This document shows, piece by piece, positions 9,563-18,699 of a DNA stretch of 61,438 nt; the first letter of the stretch is position 1, and every line of letters starts with the position of its first letter. The notes below the pieces were generated by a model, which was not told the DNA's origin, did no database searches, and was given only the letters and a program-made list of their open reading frames with translations. The position numbers and the translations under genes were made by a program. This DNA comes from Halioglobus sp. GTDB taxonomy: Bacteria; Pseudomonadota; Gammaproteobacteria; Pseudomonadales; Halieaceae. Location: NCBI GenBank assembly GCA_020443345.1, contig JAGRIH010000011.1, positions 1 to 61,438 of the forward strand, given 5' to 3'.

Positions 9563-11971
9563 CTAGAGCCGCGCCCTGCGCATACGCAGCGCATTGCTGA
9601 TCACGGAGACCGACGAAGCGCTCATGGCCGCGGCGGCAAACATCGGACTGATCAGCACACCGATCAGCGGATACAACACGCCGGCCGCCACCGGCACCCC
9701 GATCCCGTTGTAAATAAACGCGAAAAACAAATTCTGGCGGATATTGCGCATGGTCTGTTCGGACAGGCGCCGGGTCTTGGCGATGCCGCGCAAGTCGCCC
9801 TTGACCAGCGTGATGCGAGCGCTCTCCATGGCGACGTCCGCACCGGTGCCCATAGCGATACCGACATCAGCCAGCGCCAGCGCCGGCGCGTCGTTGACCC
9901 CGTCACCGGCCATGGCAACCTTGTGCCCTGCCGCCTGCAGTTGTTGCACCAGCGCATGCTTGTCTTCGGGCAGGGCTCCGGCATGCACTTCGTCGATGCC
10001 CAGTTGATCGGCCACGGCCCGGGCCGTGGCCTCACTGTCGCCAGTGAGCATGACGATGCGCAGACCCGCTTCGTGCAAGAGATGCACGGCCTGCGTGGTC
10101 GAGTCCTTGATCGGGTCCGCCACCGCGATGAAACCGGCCATCTGCCCGTCCACGGCAACGAGCATGACGGTCTCGCCCTGGGTTCGGCGCGCCTCGGCCC
10201 TGGCAGCCAGTTCACCGGCCTCGATACCGTGATCGGCCATTAACTGGCTATTGCCGACCAGAACAGTGCGGCCGTCCACGCCCCCGCGTATGCCTTTGCC
10301 GGTGAGCGACTCGAAGTCATCCGCCGACGGCAGGCGAATACCGCGCTCATCGGCGCCCTGCACGATGGCACGGGCCAGGGGGTGTTCACTGGCAGCTTCC
10401 AGTGCTGCGACCTGTCCGAGCAGTGTGTTTTCGTCTGCGCCACCGGCGCTCTCTACAGCCACCAGTTTGGGCGCGCCTTCCGTCAGCGTGCCGGTCTTGT
10501 CCACGAGCAGGATATCGACCTGCTCCATACGCTCCAGCGCCTCGGCATCGCGGATCAACACGCCCGCACCAGCACCGCGCCCCACACCGACCATTACCGA
10601 CATCGGCGTCGCCAGCCCCAGCGCACAGGGACAGGCAATGATCAATACCGAGATGGCGGAAACCAGCGCGTAGGCCAGGGCCGGCGCCGGACCAACCAGA
10701 GCCCAGACGACAAAGGCCAGGATGGCAGTCGCCACCACCACTGGCACAAACACACCGGCGACTTTGTCCGCCAGGCCCTGAATGGGGGCGCGCGAGCGCT
10801 GCGCCGCAGCGACCATGTCCACAATTTGTGCCAGCACGGTGTCGTCGCCGACGCGCTCCGCTTGCATGATGAAGCTGCCCGTCTGGTTGACCGTGCCTCC
10901 GGTAATCGCATCACCGACATTTTTTTCCTGCGGCACCGGCTCGCCCGTGATCATGGATTCATCGACACTGGAGCGCCCTTCGACGACCCGACCGTCCACC
11001 GGCACCTTGTCTCCGGGGCGCACGCGCAGCCGGTCACCTGGCTTCAGGTCATCCAGAGAGACCGCTTCTTCCCTACCGTCCGGGTCAATGCGCCGGGCTG
11101 CAGGGGGCGCCAGATCCATCAGGGAGGTCAGCGCCCTGGAGGTCTGGCCGCGAGCGCGCGCCTCCATCATCTGCCCGAGCAGAATCAGGGCGATGATGAC
11201 GGATGCCGCCTCAAAATAGAGCGGCGCGTGCCCGGCACTGTTTTTGAAAGCGGCGGGCAAGAGCTCCGGCGCGATGAGCGCGAAGCTGGAAAAACCCCAG
11301 GCCGCCCCGACACCCAGTGCAATCAAAGTCCACATGTTGGGGCTTTTATTGACGATCGACTTCCAGGCGCGGACAAAGGCGAAGCCACCGCAATAAAACA
11401 CCACCGGCGTCGCCAGAATGAATTGCAGCCAGCCGAACGCCGGACCGAAAAAATCGCGAACACCCAGGCCCGGCACCATCTCGCCCATGTCCAGTGCGGC
11501 CACTGCAATGGCCAGTGGCACACTGACCCAGAAACGTCGGGTCATGGCTTTTAGTTCCGGGTCCTGTTCGTCACCGGAAACGGTCACGGGTTCCAGTGCC
11601 ATGCCACATTTCGGACAGTCACCGGGATGGTCCTGTTCGATTTCCGGATGCATGGGGCAGGTGTACCGGGTTTTTCTCTTTGGCGGCGCGGTAACTTCCA
11701 GTGCCATGCCGCACTTCGGGCAGTCACCGGGATGATCCCGCTCGATTTCCGGATGCATGGGGCAGGTATAGGTCGCGCCCGCCGGCGCCGGCGCCGGCGA
11801 CGATTCGGCCGGGCGCAGCGCGGCCTGCGGGTCGGCGGCGAATTTGTCGCGGCAGCGCGAGCAGCAAAAATAGTAGATTTGCCCGTCGTATGCGTGACTG
11901 AGTGCTTGTTCGCGGTTTACCGTCATGCCGCAAACTGGATCTTTGCTAGTGGCTGCGTTATCCATCGTCAT
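9563..11971 (-). CDS. copA: Copper/heavy-metal translocating P1B-type ATPase
   Basis: Inner-membrane efflux pump coupling ATP hydrolysis to export of Cu(I)/Ag(I)-type ions. The N-terminal metal-handling region has a YHS-type domain (residues 10-48, DPVCGMTV and YYFCCSRC) and two nearly identical heavy-metal-binding modules (YTCPMHPEI...GDCPKCGM, about 68-93 and 103-128) instead of classical CxxC HMA domains. The core has the CPC ion-binding motif (447-449), the phosphorylation motif DKTGTLTEG (Asp491), SEHPLARAI, and [11 protein letters not shown]. It follows the CsoR-family repressor gene by 8 bp as a two-gene operon. The 802-residue length is normal for this architecture. Confidence 0.96.
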   Translation of the reverse strand: MTMDNAATSKDPVCGMTVNREQALSHAYDGQIYYFCCSRCRDKFAADPQAALRPAESSPAPAPAGATYTCPMHPEIERDHPGDCPKCGMALEVTAPPKRKTRYTCPMHPEIEQDHPGDCPKCGMALEPVTVSGDEQDPELKAMTRRFWVSVPLAIAVAALDMGEMVPGLGVRDFFGPAFGWLQFILATPVVFYCGGFAFVRAWKSIVNKSPNMWTLIALGVGAAWGFSSFALIAPELLPAAFKNSAGHAPLYFEAASVIIALILLGQMMEARARGQTSRALTSLMDLAPPAARRIDPDGREEAVSLDDLKPGDRLRVRPGDKVPVDGRVVEGRSSVDESMITGEPVPQEKNVGDAITGGTVNQTGSFIMQAERVGDDTVLAQIVDMVAAAQRSRAPIQGLADKVAGVFVPVVVATAILAFVVWALVGPAPALAYALVSAISVLIIACPCALGLATPMSVMVGVGRGAGAGVLIRDAEALERMEQVDILLVDKTGTLTEGAPKLVAVESAGGADENTLLGQVAALEAASEHPLARAIVQGADERGIRLPSADDFESLTGKGIRGGVDGRTVLVGNSQLMADHGIEAGELAARAEARRTQGETVMLVAVDGQMAGFIAVADPIKDSTTQAVHLLHEAGLRIVMLTGDSEATARAVADQLGIDEVHAGALPEDKHALVQQLQAAGHKVAMAGDGVNDAPALALADVGIAMGTGADVAMESARITLVKGDLRGIAKTRRLSEQTMRNIRQNLFFAFIYNGIGVPVAAGVLYPLIGVLISPMFAAAAMSASSVSVISNALRMRRARL

Positions 11972-11979
11972 TTCTTCAA

Positions 11980-12282
11980 TTAGCGATACCTTAAAACCTC
12001 CATCAACTCGGCGACAATCGCATCCTCGTCGCCGCGCTGGTGGGCCGTCACCACGTGATGTTTGAGGTGGCTGCGCAACACCAGGTCACTGGTCTTTGTC
12101 AGCGCGCCCTGTACTGCCTTGATCTGCTTGAGTGCATCCACGCAGTAGACATCATCACGCTCCAGCATCCGCAGCACGCCATCGACGTGGCCGCGCACCG
12201 AACGCAGGCGCAGCAGCGCATCTCTGCGCACCTCCGGCTCGAGCGCGAGATAGTCACAACAATTGGAGTTTGGTTCAGACAT
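11980..12282 (-). CDS. CsoR/RcnR-family metal-sensing repressor
   Basis: Small all-helical DNA-binding repressor (100 residues) that releases its operator on binding metal. Family hallmarks are [19 protein letters not shown] and [16 protein letters not shown]. Ligand positions are Cys47, His72 and His76, with the same 25 and 4 residue spacing as Cys36-His61-Cys65 in mycobacterial CsoR. The third ligand is His, as in nickel/cobalt sensor RcnR, and two extra cysteines (Cys8, Cys9) sit at the N-terminus. The downstream P1B ATPase argues for copper or silver, while the C-H-H set resembles RcnR, so the cognate metal is open. An operator-like palindrome lies just upstream. Confidence 0.92.
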   Translation of the reverse strand: MSEPNSNCCDYLALEPEVRRDALLRLRSVRGHVDGVLRMLERDDVYCVDALKQIKAVQGALTKTSDLVLRSHLKHHVVTAHQRGDEDAIVAELMEVLRYR

Positions 12283-12304
12283 CGAGCCTCCCGGGCCTTA
12301 TTCC

Positions 12305-12330
12305 TACCCCACCCCCTACGGGGTGGGGTA
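12305..12330. promoter_or_regulatory. CsoR-type operator palindrome
   Basis: TACCCCACCCC (12305-12315) and GGGGTGGGGTA (12320-12330) form an 11-bp perfect inverted repeat around CTAC, a G/C-tract palindrome with TA ends as in CsoR/RcnR-family operators. It lies 22 bp upstream of the repressor start. On the minus strand a candidate -10 TATTAT (12335-12340) immediately precedes it, so the palindrome would cover the transcription start of the repressor-ATPase operon. Confidence 0.75.
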
Positions 12331-12491
12331 ACGGATAATAAAACCCTACATCCCAAAGCCTGTCGCGTCAAATAGCACAGGGGCCGGCGATGCTGGCTGC
12401 ATGCATTGCAGTTGCCGACCCGTCCGAGGACGCTGACATGTCTTGTGCCACCCGCTGCCCAGCCCCGCCACTGCCGTGCCGTTTGCACCAC

Positions 12492-12519
12492 TTGAAAGTT
12501 TAATAAGTATGCTTATAAT
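12492..12519 (+). promoter_or_regulatory. Sigma-70 promoter of marR-emrAB operon with MarR-type palindrome
   Basis: A -35 TTGAAA (12492-12497) and a perfect -10 TATAAT (12514-12519) are separated by 16 bp. The spacer and -10 overlap the near-palindrome ATAAG-TATG-CTTAT (12503-12516), a plausible autoregulatory operator for the MarR protein encoded from 12551. Confidence 0.7.
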
Positions 12520-12550
12520 AAGTTGGATATTCCCTTTTTCGGTGACACCC

Positions 12551-12991
12551 ATGACAAGTCAGGAAACAGCCGCACGACTCAGCTTTGAGCTGCACGGCGC
12601 GGCGCGGCTGCTGCGCCGCAATTTCGATCGGCGCGCCAGAGAGCACGGCCTGAGCCGCTCCCGGTGGCAGGTTCTTTGGCACCTGGCCCAAAAGCAGGGC
12701 GTGAAGCAGACGGAACTGGCCGAGCGGCTGGATGTGGCGCCGATCAGCCTGGCGCGCCAGTTGGACAACCTGGAACAGGAGGATCTGGTCGAACGGCGGC
12801 GCGACGACCGCGACCGGCGCTGTTTTCGCATCTACCTCACGGCCGCCGCCGCACCGGCCCTGCAGGTACTGCAGACTCTCGCCGAGGAGACCCGGGCCGA
12901 GGCGCTGGTCGGGCTGTCCAACGACCAGGTGATGCAACTGCACGACTTGTTGAGCCGCATCAGGGAAAACCTGAGCGGCGAGGAGAACTGA
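12551..12991 (+). CDS. MarR-family transcriptional regulator
   Basis: Winged-helix repressor (146 residues) likely controlling the downstream efflux pump. The DNA-binding region runs about residues 35-100 (SRSRWQVLWHLAQKQGVKQTELAERLDV, then the wing RRRDDRDRRCFRIYLT). The ATG at 12551 starts MTSQETAARL; longer upstream frames run through the promoter and are rejected. It is followed after one base by the EmrA-like gene, so the three genes form one operon. A palindrome overlaps its own promoter. MarR proteins of this arrangement usually respond to phenolic or hydrophobic drugs. Confidence 0.92.
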   Translation: MTSQETAARLSFELHGAARLLRRNFDRRAREHGLSRSRWQVLWHLAQKQGVKQTELAERLDVAPISLARQLDNLEQEDLVERRRDDRDRRCFRIYLTAAAAPALQVLQTLAEETRAEALVGLSNDQVMQLHDLLSRIRENLSGEEN

Positions 12992-12992
12992 G

Positions 12993-14054
12993 GTGACGAC
13001 ACTCGTGAGTCGCCTGGCGCCGCGCACGCTCGCGGCGGGTGCCGGTATCGCCGTGGCGCTGGCGGTGGCGCTGTGGTGCCTGTATCGCGGACATACCGTG
13101 ACCACGGAGAACGCCTACATCAAGGCCGACAAGCTGTCGCTGGCCGCCGAGGTGGGGGCCGTGGTCACCGAGGTGCCGGTACAGCCCAACCAACAGGTGC
13201 GGCGCGGCGACCTGCTGGTAAAACTGGATGATTACTCCTATCGCATCGCGGTCGCAGAGGCCGAGGCCCACCTGGCGCAGGTGAGCAACGAGCTGCTCGC
13301 GCGCCGCGCGGATCTCGCCGAGGCGGAAGCGGCACTGGAACAGGCACATCGCGACGCCGAGTTCTACCAGCGCCAGTTGCAGCGCAACGAGAGAATGGGC
13401 TCGCTGGCGGTATCCGAGGCACAGCTCGACGAGTCGCGCCAGCAGCTGGCCCAGGCGCGCTCCCGCATCGCCATCAATATCCAGAAGCTCACCAGCTTGC
13501 GCGCGGAGCTGGGCGGCGAGCCGCAGGCGCCGCTGGCGGAACAGGCAGATTTCAAGGTGGCCCAGGCACAGCTCGATGCAGCGCGCTACCGCCTGTCGCG
13601 CACTCGCATTCTGGCCCCGGTTGACGGTATCGTCTCCAACACCGTGCCGCAGGTTGGCGAACTGGCTCACGACGGCCTGACCCTGATCAACCTGCTGAGC
13701 ACCGAGAACGTCTGGGTGGAAGCCAATCTCAAGGAGACCCAGCTGGCGGATGTACGGCCCGGTCTGCCGGCCACCATCGAGGTCGACGCGTACCCCGGGC
13801 GCCGCTGGCGCGCCGAGGTGGCAAGCCTCAGTCCCGCCAGCGGCGCTGAATTCGCGCTGATACCGGCGCAAAACGCCAGCGGGAATTGGGTAAAGGTGGT
13901 GCAGCGCGTCCCCGTGCGCCTGCGCCTGCTGGACACCGGCGCCGGGCCGCTGCTGCGCGCCGGCATGAGCGCCGCAGTGAGTATCGACACCTCAGGCAGT
14001 GCAGGGCCGCTGCTCGCCGCTGCCGCCGCGGAGCCGCTCGCCAGCGCCAAATGA
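12993..14054 (+). CDS. emrA: HlyD/EmrA-family membrane fusion protein
   Basis: Periplasmic adaptor linking an inner-membrane MFS pump to an outer-membrane channel. It has one N-terminal TM anchor (about residues 12-31), then a biotinyl-lipoyl half-domain (TTENAYIKADKLSLAAEVGAVV), a coiled-coil hairpin (about 85-185, rich in Ala, Glu and Gln), the second lipoyl half (TRILAPVDGIVSNT) and a beta-barrel domain. The GTG at 12993 follows the marR stop by one base. Its stop overlaps the EmrB-like start in ATGA. Length 353 is near EmrA (390). Confidence 0.92.
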   Translation: MTTLVSRLAPRTLAAGAGIAVALAVALWCLYRGHTVTTENAYIKADKLSLAAEVGAVVTEVPVQPNQQVRRGDLLVKLDDYSYRIAVAEAEAHLAQVSNELLARRADLAEAEAALEQAHRDAEFYQRQLQRNERMGSLAVSEAQLDESRQQLAQARSRIAINIQKLTSLRAELGGEPQAPLAEQADFKVAQAQLDAARYRLSRTRILAPVDGIVSNTVPQVGELAHDGLTLINLLSTENVWVEANLKETQLADVRPGLPATIEVDAYPGRRWRAEVASLSPASGAEFALIPAQNASGNWVKVVQRVPVRLRLLDTGAGPLLRAGMSAAVSIDTSGSAGPLLAAAAAEPLASAK

Positions 14055-15547
14055 GGACTCGGCACGCGGAAGCGCTGACTGCAGTCAGCATCATGCTGGC
14101 GGCAATCATGCAGGTGCTGGACACGACGATCGCCAACGTCGCCCTGCCGCACATGCAGGGCAACCTCGGCGCCAGCAGTGAACAGATCACCTGGGTGCTC
14201 ACCTCCTACATCGTCGCCTCGGCCATCATGACCCTGCCGGTGGGTTATCTGGCGCAGCGTTTTGGCCGCCGCCGCCTGTTCCTGTGGTCGGTCGGCGGCT
14301 TCGTGCTGGCCTCGATGCTCTGCGGCCAGTCCAACTCCCTGGGCGAAATGGTGTGGTGGCGGCTGGTGCAGGGTGTTTTCGGCGCTTCACTGGTACCGCT
14401 GTCCCAGGCCACGCTGCTCGATACCTATCCGCCGGAAAAACACGCCGCCGCCATGAGTATCTGGGGCGTCAGCGTCATGATCGGCCCGATTCTCGGCCCC
14501 ACGCTGGGCGGCTGGCTGACGGAGTACTACACCTGGCGCTGGGTGTTCTACATCAATGTGCCGGTGGGACTGCTGTCCCTGATCGGCATCTACCTGTTCG
14601 TGGACGACAGCGAGACCCGGGCGCAGCGTTTCGACGCCCGCGGTTTCATCCTGCTGGCGCTGGCGGTCGCCGCCCTGCAGATGCTGCTGGATCGCGGCGA
14701 GCAGACGGACTGGTTCGAGGCGCTGGAAATACAGTTCTACGCCATTACCGTGCTACTGGCGCTGTACCTGTTTACAGTGCACATGCTCACCAGCCGCAAC
14801 CGCTTCCTGGACCCGGCGCTTTTTCGCGATCGGAATTTCCTATCCGGCACCGTGTTCATATTTGTCGTGGGCATGGTATTGCTGTCCACCCTGGCCCTGA
14901 TGCCGCCGTTTCTGCAACAGTGGAAGGGTTATCCGGTGATTACCACCGGCCTGATTCTGATGCCCCGGGGGATCGGCTCCATGTTGACCATGATACTGGT
15001 GAGCCGCCTGATGAAGCTCATCGATCCGCGGCTGGTGATCCTCATGGGTCTGGGCCTGGCCAGCCTGGCGCTGCACCTCATGGCCGGCTTCACGCTGGAG
15101 GTGAGCCAGCGCGATCTGATTATCACCGGATTCCTGCAGGGCGCCGGGCTGGGCCTGGTGTTCGTACCCGTTTCCGCGCTGACCTATGTCACCCTGGCGC
15201 CACACCTGCGCGGCGATGGCACCGCTCTGTTCAGTCTCATGCGCAATCTCGGCAGCAGCATCGGGGTGTCGCTGGTGATGGCGCTGCTGTCGCGCAATAT
15301 GTGGATCAACCAGCAGCAACTCGGCGCGCGCATACAGGTACCGCAGGAGCTGCTGGAAACACTGCCATCTACGACTGAACTGCTGGGGCTGCCGGCCCGA
15401 GCCATACTCGAAGTCACACGCCAGGCAGCCGAGATCGCCTATATCAACAACTTCGAGCTGCTGACCTGGGTCAGTGTCGCGGCCATGCCGATGGTCTTTA
15501 TGTTCTCCAGGCCAGGTCGCAACAACGCTGCACTGCCTGCCGGTTGA
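14051..15547 (+). CDS. emrB: DHA2-family multidrug efflux MFS transporter (EmrB-like)
   Basis: Fourteen-TM proton antiporter of the major facilitator superfamily, DHA2 group (498 residues). It opens with AVSIMLAAIMQVLDTTIANVALP, the DHA2 signature with the buried D/T/N set. A motif-A-type loop follows at YLAQRFGRRRLF, and motif C-like SVMIGPILGPTLGGWLTE lies further on. The start ATG at 14051 overlaps the emrA stop by 4 bp, so translation is coupled. With EmrA and an unlinked outer-membrane factor it would export hydrophobic toxicants across both membranes. Confidence 0.94.
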   Translation: MRTRHAEALTAVSIMLAAIMQVLDTTIANVALPHMQGNLGASSEQITWVLTSYIVASAIMTLPVGYLAQRFGRRRLFLWSVGGFVLASMLCGQSNSLGEMVWWRLVQGVFGASLVPLSQATLLDTYPPEKHAAAMSIWGVSVMIGPILGPTLGGWLTEYYTWRWVFYINVPVGLLSLIGIYLFVDDSETRAQRFDARGFILLALAVAALQMLLDRGEQTDWFEALEIQFYAITVLLALYLFTVHMLTSRNRFLDPALFRDRNFLSGTVFIFVVGMVLLSTLALMPPFLQQWKGYPVITTGLILMPRGIGSMLTMILVSRLMKLIDPRLVILMGLGLASLALHLMAGFTLEVSQRDLIITGFLQGAGLGLVFVPVSALTYVTLAPHLRGDGTALFSLMRNLGSSIGVSLVMALLSRNMWINQQQLGARIQVPQELLETLPSTTELLGLPARAILEVTRQAAEIAYINNFELLTWVSVAAMPMVFMFSRPGRNNAALPAG

Positions 15548-15666
15548 TCGGCATCGCACGCACCACACATTCTGCGCACAGCGCTCAAGCCTGTGCGACA
15601 ATAACAGGCCGAACGGGCACCGAACTGACATCATCGGAATGTGGAAGCTACCTGTTGGAGAACTCC

Positions 15667-16734
15667 ATGAGTGAATCGCTGAGTTACGCCTCGGACAAAA
15701 CGGGTCTGCCGCCGGGCTCGCTGGTGCACGTGGGCGAGGTGCTGCTGGAGCGGACCGCGGTTTCACTTATCGACTTCAGTAAAGATACCTTCACGGAAGC
15801 GCCGGTGGATGCCATCGAAGAGGTTCTGGCGTACCGCGACAGCGATACGGTCACCTGGCTCATGGTAGAGGGGCTGGCGGACACGGCCATCATCCGGCGC
15901 ATCGGCGAACTGTTCAATATCCACCAACTGGTACTGGAAGATATCCTGAACACCCACCAGCGGCCCAAGTTCGAGGAGTACGAGGACTACCTGTTTATCG
16001 TGATCAAGGGTCTGTTGACGGGGGAAGGCGAATTTCGCGTCGCCTACGAGCAGATCAGCCTGTTGGTGCTGCCGAACTTCGTGATTGTCTTCAAGGAGAA
16101 GCGAGACGCTATCCTGATGCCGGTGCAACAGCGGATCAGGACCAGCAAGGGTCGTTTCAGGAGTCGCGGCGCGGACTTTCTGGCCTACTCGATCCTGGAC
16201 GCCGTCGTCGACCAGAGCTTCAATGTACTGGACCTGCTGGACGATGAAATCACCGCGCTTGAAGACGAGCTGCTCGGCGCCGAGCCGGGGCAGGCGGTAC
16301 TCACCACCATACAGCACCTGAAACGGGAAATCGTCGGCATTCGGCGCTACGTATCGCCGGTGCGCGAATTGCTGAGCGACATGCTGCGCAGCGAGTCTCC
16401 CCTGCTCGAGCACGATACTCGCATTTATCTCAGGGACGCGTACGATCACGCCATCCGCATTCTGGAATCGATCGAAATACACCGCGACCTCCTCGCGGGG
16501 CTGCTCGACATCTACATTTCCAGTGTCAGCAACAAGATGAACGAGGTAATGAAGGTACTGACGGTGTTCGCCTCTATCTTTATTCCGCTGACGTTTCTGG
16601 CGGGCATCTACGGCATGAATTTTGACTACATGCCCGAGCTGCGGTGGCACTGGGCCTATCCCGCGCTGTGGCTGGTATTTATTGTCGTCCCGGTGGCGCT
16701 GCTGATGTATTTCAGGAAAAAGAACTGGTTGTAG
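15667..16734 (+). CDS. corA: CorA-family magnesium/divalent cation transporter
   Basis: Pentameric inner-membrane channel for Mg2+ (and possibly Co2+/Ni2+ or Zn2+). It has a large cytoplasmic N-terminal funnel (residues 1-290) and two C-terminal TM helices joined by the selectivity loop YGMNF near residue 318. VLEDILNTHQRPKFEEYEDYLFIVIK is a typical CorA stretch. The ATG at 15667 (MSESLSYASD) is chosen over an upstream in-frame codon because CorA homologues begin here. Length 355 is normal. It converges on the hemolysin III family gene. Confidence 0.94.
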   Translation: MSESLSYASDKTGLPPGSLVHVGEVLLERTAVSLIDFSKDTFTEAPVDAIEEVLAYRDSDTVTWLMVEGLADTAIIRRIGELFNIHQLVLEDILNTHQRPKFEEYEDYLFIVIKGLLTGEGEFRVAYEQISLLVLPNFVIVFKEKRDAILMPVQQRIRTSKGRFRSRGADFLAYSILDAVVDQSFNVLDLLDDEITALEDELLGAEPGQAVLTTIQHLKREIVGIRRYVSPVRELLSDMLRSESPLLEHDTRIYLRDAYDHAIRILESIEIHRDLLAGLLDIYISSVSNKMNEVMKVLTVFASIFIPLTFLAGIYGMNFDYMPELRWHWAYPALWLVFIVVPVALLMYFRKKNWL

Positions 16735-16772
16735 CCGGTGCTCGCTCGAGTTGTGCGGCAGCAGCCGCGGCG

Positions 16773-17402
16773 CTACCTGACAAAGCCGATGATCGCCACA
16801 AAGTGACAGCCCGAGCCCACCAGCACAAACAGGTGCCAGATACCGTGTGCGTGGGCGAGCCGCTGCATTTTGTCCAGTACGTAAAACAACACGCCCGCCG
16901 TGTAGGCCAGGCCACCGAGTACCAGCCAGTGATACCCCGTCGCCGGCAGCCGCGAGCGCAGGCCGTCCAGGTCGTAGCTGCAGGCCCACCCCATCGCCAG
17001 GAAAATGACCACCTGCCCCACTTTCGTCGCGCGCCCCGCCAGAAACAGCTCGCTCCAAATGCCGGCAGCGGCCAGCGCCCAGACCACCCCCATGATCGGC
17101 CACCCGTTTCCATCGCGCAACGTGACCAGCATGAAGGGCGTATAGGTACCGGCGATCAACAGGTAGATCGACACGTGGTCCAGCACCTGAAAAATGCGTT
17201 TCAGGCCCGGCGGATGGAAGCTGTGATACAGCGTGGACATGGTGTAGAGCAACACCAGGGTCACACCAAAAACGGTGAAACTGACCAACAGCCACGGGTC
17301 CCGCGACTGCAGACCCACCGTGAGCAGCGCGCCCAGGCCGACCAGCGCCAGCGCCGCGCCGACCAGGTGACTAATGCTGTTGAGTTTCTCCCCGAAATAC
17401 AT
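16773..17402 (-). CDS. Hemolysin III family (PAQR-like) membrane protein
   Basis: Seven-TM inner-membrane protein of the HlyIII/PAQR superfamily (209 residues). Conserved pieces include NSISHLVGAALALVG in TM1, MSTLYHSF, RIFQVLDHVSIYLLIAGTYTPF, and IWHLFVLVGSGCHFV with the C-terminal histidines that bind metal in PAQR proteins. In bacteria the role is unclear (lipid or metal homeostasis suggested). ATG at 17402 begins MYFGEKLNSISH; the open frame extends to 17660 but the extra residues are unlike the family. Confidence 0.88.
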   Translation of the reverse strand: MYFGEKLNSISHLVGAALALVGLGALLTVGLQSRDPWLLVSFTVFGVTLVLLYTMSTLYHSFHPPGLKRIFQVLDHVSIYLLIAGTYTPFMLVTLRDGNGWPIMGVVWALAAAGIWSELFLAGRATKVGQVVIFLAMGWACSYDLDGLRSRLPATGYHWLVLGGLAYTAGVLFYVLDKMQRLAHAHGIWHLFVLVGSGCHFVAIIGFVR

Positions 17403-17673
17403 ACCGAAAACCGAAAATTTCTCCGGCCGCTCAGCGCTGACACTGCAGCGGCGCCAGAGGGCGGTCCACCGCCGCCATTCGATAGCACAGGGCGTGCGGT
17501 ACGAATTGTCGGCATCCCCCCAGGCGCGCCTGCTATCCTCTGCCGCGCAGCGCGCACGCGAGCGCGCGGGCCGGTGGCGCAATCCCCGGCCTGCCGCACC
17601 CGGCCACCGCAGGGCTGAGCACCTGGACTGCGCCGCCGGTTTACCGGCAACCGGCGACAACCATCCAGACCAG

Positions 17674-17834
17674 GAGCCTTTCGGACCTAGGATAATTCTA
17701 CTGCGGCGGCGGGAAACCGGTCTATTTTCTCGCGTATTTTCGTGACATAGACACCACTATGCGCCTCAAATATGCGAAAAACTGTCCTCGATTTCTCACT
17801 CGCCTCGTGACGACCCCCTAAGTCCGACAGGCTC
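17674..17834. repeat. 161-bp MITE-like element with 18-bp terminal inverted repeats
   Basis: The left end GAGCCTTTCGGACCTAGG (17674-17691) and the right end read on the other strand, GAGCCTGTCGGACTTAGG (17817-17834), agree at 16 of 18 positions. Between them is 125 bp with no gene. The right terminus ends at the first base of the phasin stop codon (17834-17836). A second, partial left arm occurs at 9511-9545. It looks like a small non-coding mobile or repetitive element. The rest of the 430-bp gap (17403-17673) shows no feature. Confidence 0.65.
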
Positions 17835-18430
17835 TAAGCGACCGGTTTCTTTTTGGGAGCGGCTTTCTTTCTGGCAGCGGATTTCTTTTTAGCTGCAGCC
17901 TTTTTCTTGGGCGCCGCTTTCTTTTTCGCCGCAGGCTCGGCGCTACCGGCTTTCTTGCCGACGGATTTTTTGGCATCGGCAACCAGTTTCTTCCACGCCT
18001 TGACGTTCGCGTCGGTGCGTTTTTTCACGATGCGCTGCGCCTGCGAATTGGTCTTGCTGGCCATTTTCTGCAGGGCCTGGACATCCTTTTTCGCCTGCTC
18101 GACAACGCGCTTGAGCTGTTTTACCACATCGGAACGCTCGTCCCCGACCTTTTTCAGTTCGTTCAACAACTCCTTGAGCATCTCGTACTGACGCTTCGCA
18201 ACGTCGGTGTAGCCGTCGATAATGGCCCGGTTGACGTCGGCGATGGCCTCCATATTCTTACTGGTGCCTTCGAGCACATCGTCGAGTTTCAAACTGCCTA
18301 TCTTGATATCGTCGAGATACTTACTCAGATCCAGATTGCCGATCTTCTTCTTCACCGCTGACTTTTTCCTGGTCGGACTCTTGCGAGCTGTCCGGGATTT
18401 CGCCGTCTTCTTTGTTTTCGCAGTCGCCAT
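17834..18430 (-). CDS. Phasin-family protein with histone H1-like Lys/Ala tail
   Basis: Probable polyhydroxyalkanoate granule-associated protein of the PhaF type. Residues 1-28 are Lys/Arg/Thr/Ser rich. Residues 55-145 are a long amphipathic coiled coil containing the phasin-like stretch NMEAIADVNRAIIDGYTDVA and then KRQYEMLKELLNELKK. The last 45 residues are repeats of the AAPKKKAAAKKK type, like histone H1 and the C-terminus of Pseudomonas PhaF, which binds DNA and helps segregate granules. No PHA synthase is in the window. ATG at 18430 has a strong AGGAGAG ribosome site. A pure nucleoid protein is the alternative. Confidence 0.8.
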   Translation of the reverse strand: MATAKTKKTAKSRTARKSPTRKKSAVKKKIGNLDLSKYLDDIKIGSLKLDDVLEGTSKNMEAIADVNRAIIDGYTDVAKRQYEMLKELLNELKKVGDERSDVVKQLKRVVEQAKKDVQALQKMASKTNSQAQRIVKKRTDANVKAWKKLVADAKKSVGKKAGSAEPAAKKKAAPKKKAAAKKKSAARKKAAPKKKPVA

Positions 18431-18699
18431 GATTCTCTCCTGATTTTATGTTTGGCCGGTTTACTCAGAGCGAGAAGCAACAGGCCCGTTGGTCATGCTG
18501 GCACAACCTCTACCGCCGCTGTGTTATACCGGTGAACAGTGCGCATTGCCATGCAGCAAAAAACGTTGCCGGCGCGCCGCTCACCGGTTGCGCACAGTGG
18601 CCAGCCGAGTATACGTTTGCGGCGACGGTCGCGACAAGGCCCCGGCGTTTTTTCGCAACGCGCAACGCTCGGCGATCGCGCGGTGCACCCAAATCTGTC
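18431..18699. other. Intergenic region, no gene seen
   Basis: Divergent gap between the phasin and LpxR-like genes. Apart from the ribosome site of the phasin (just upstream of 18430) and the promoter at 18700-18727, I see no conserved coding or structured feature. Short frames here lack ribosome sites. Confidence 0.6.
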
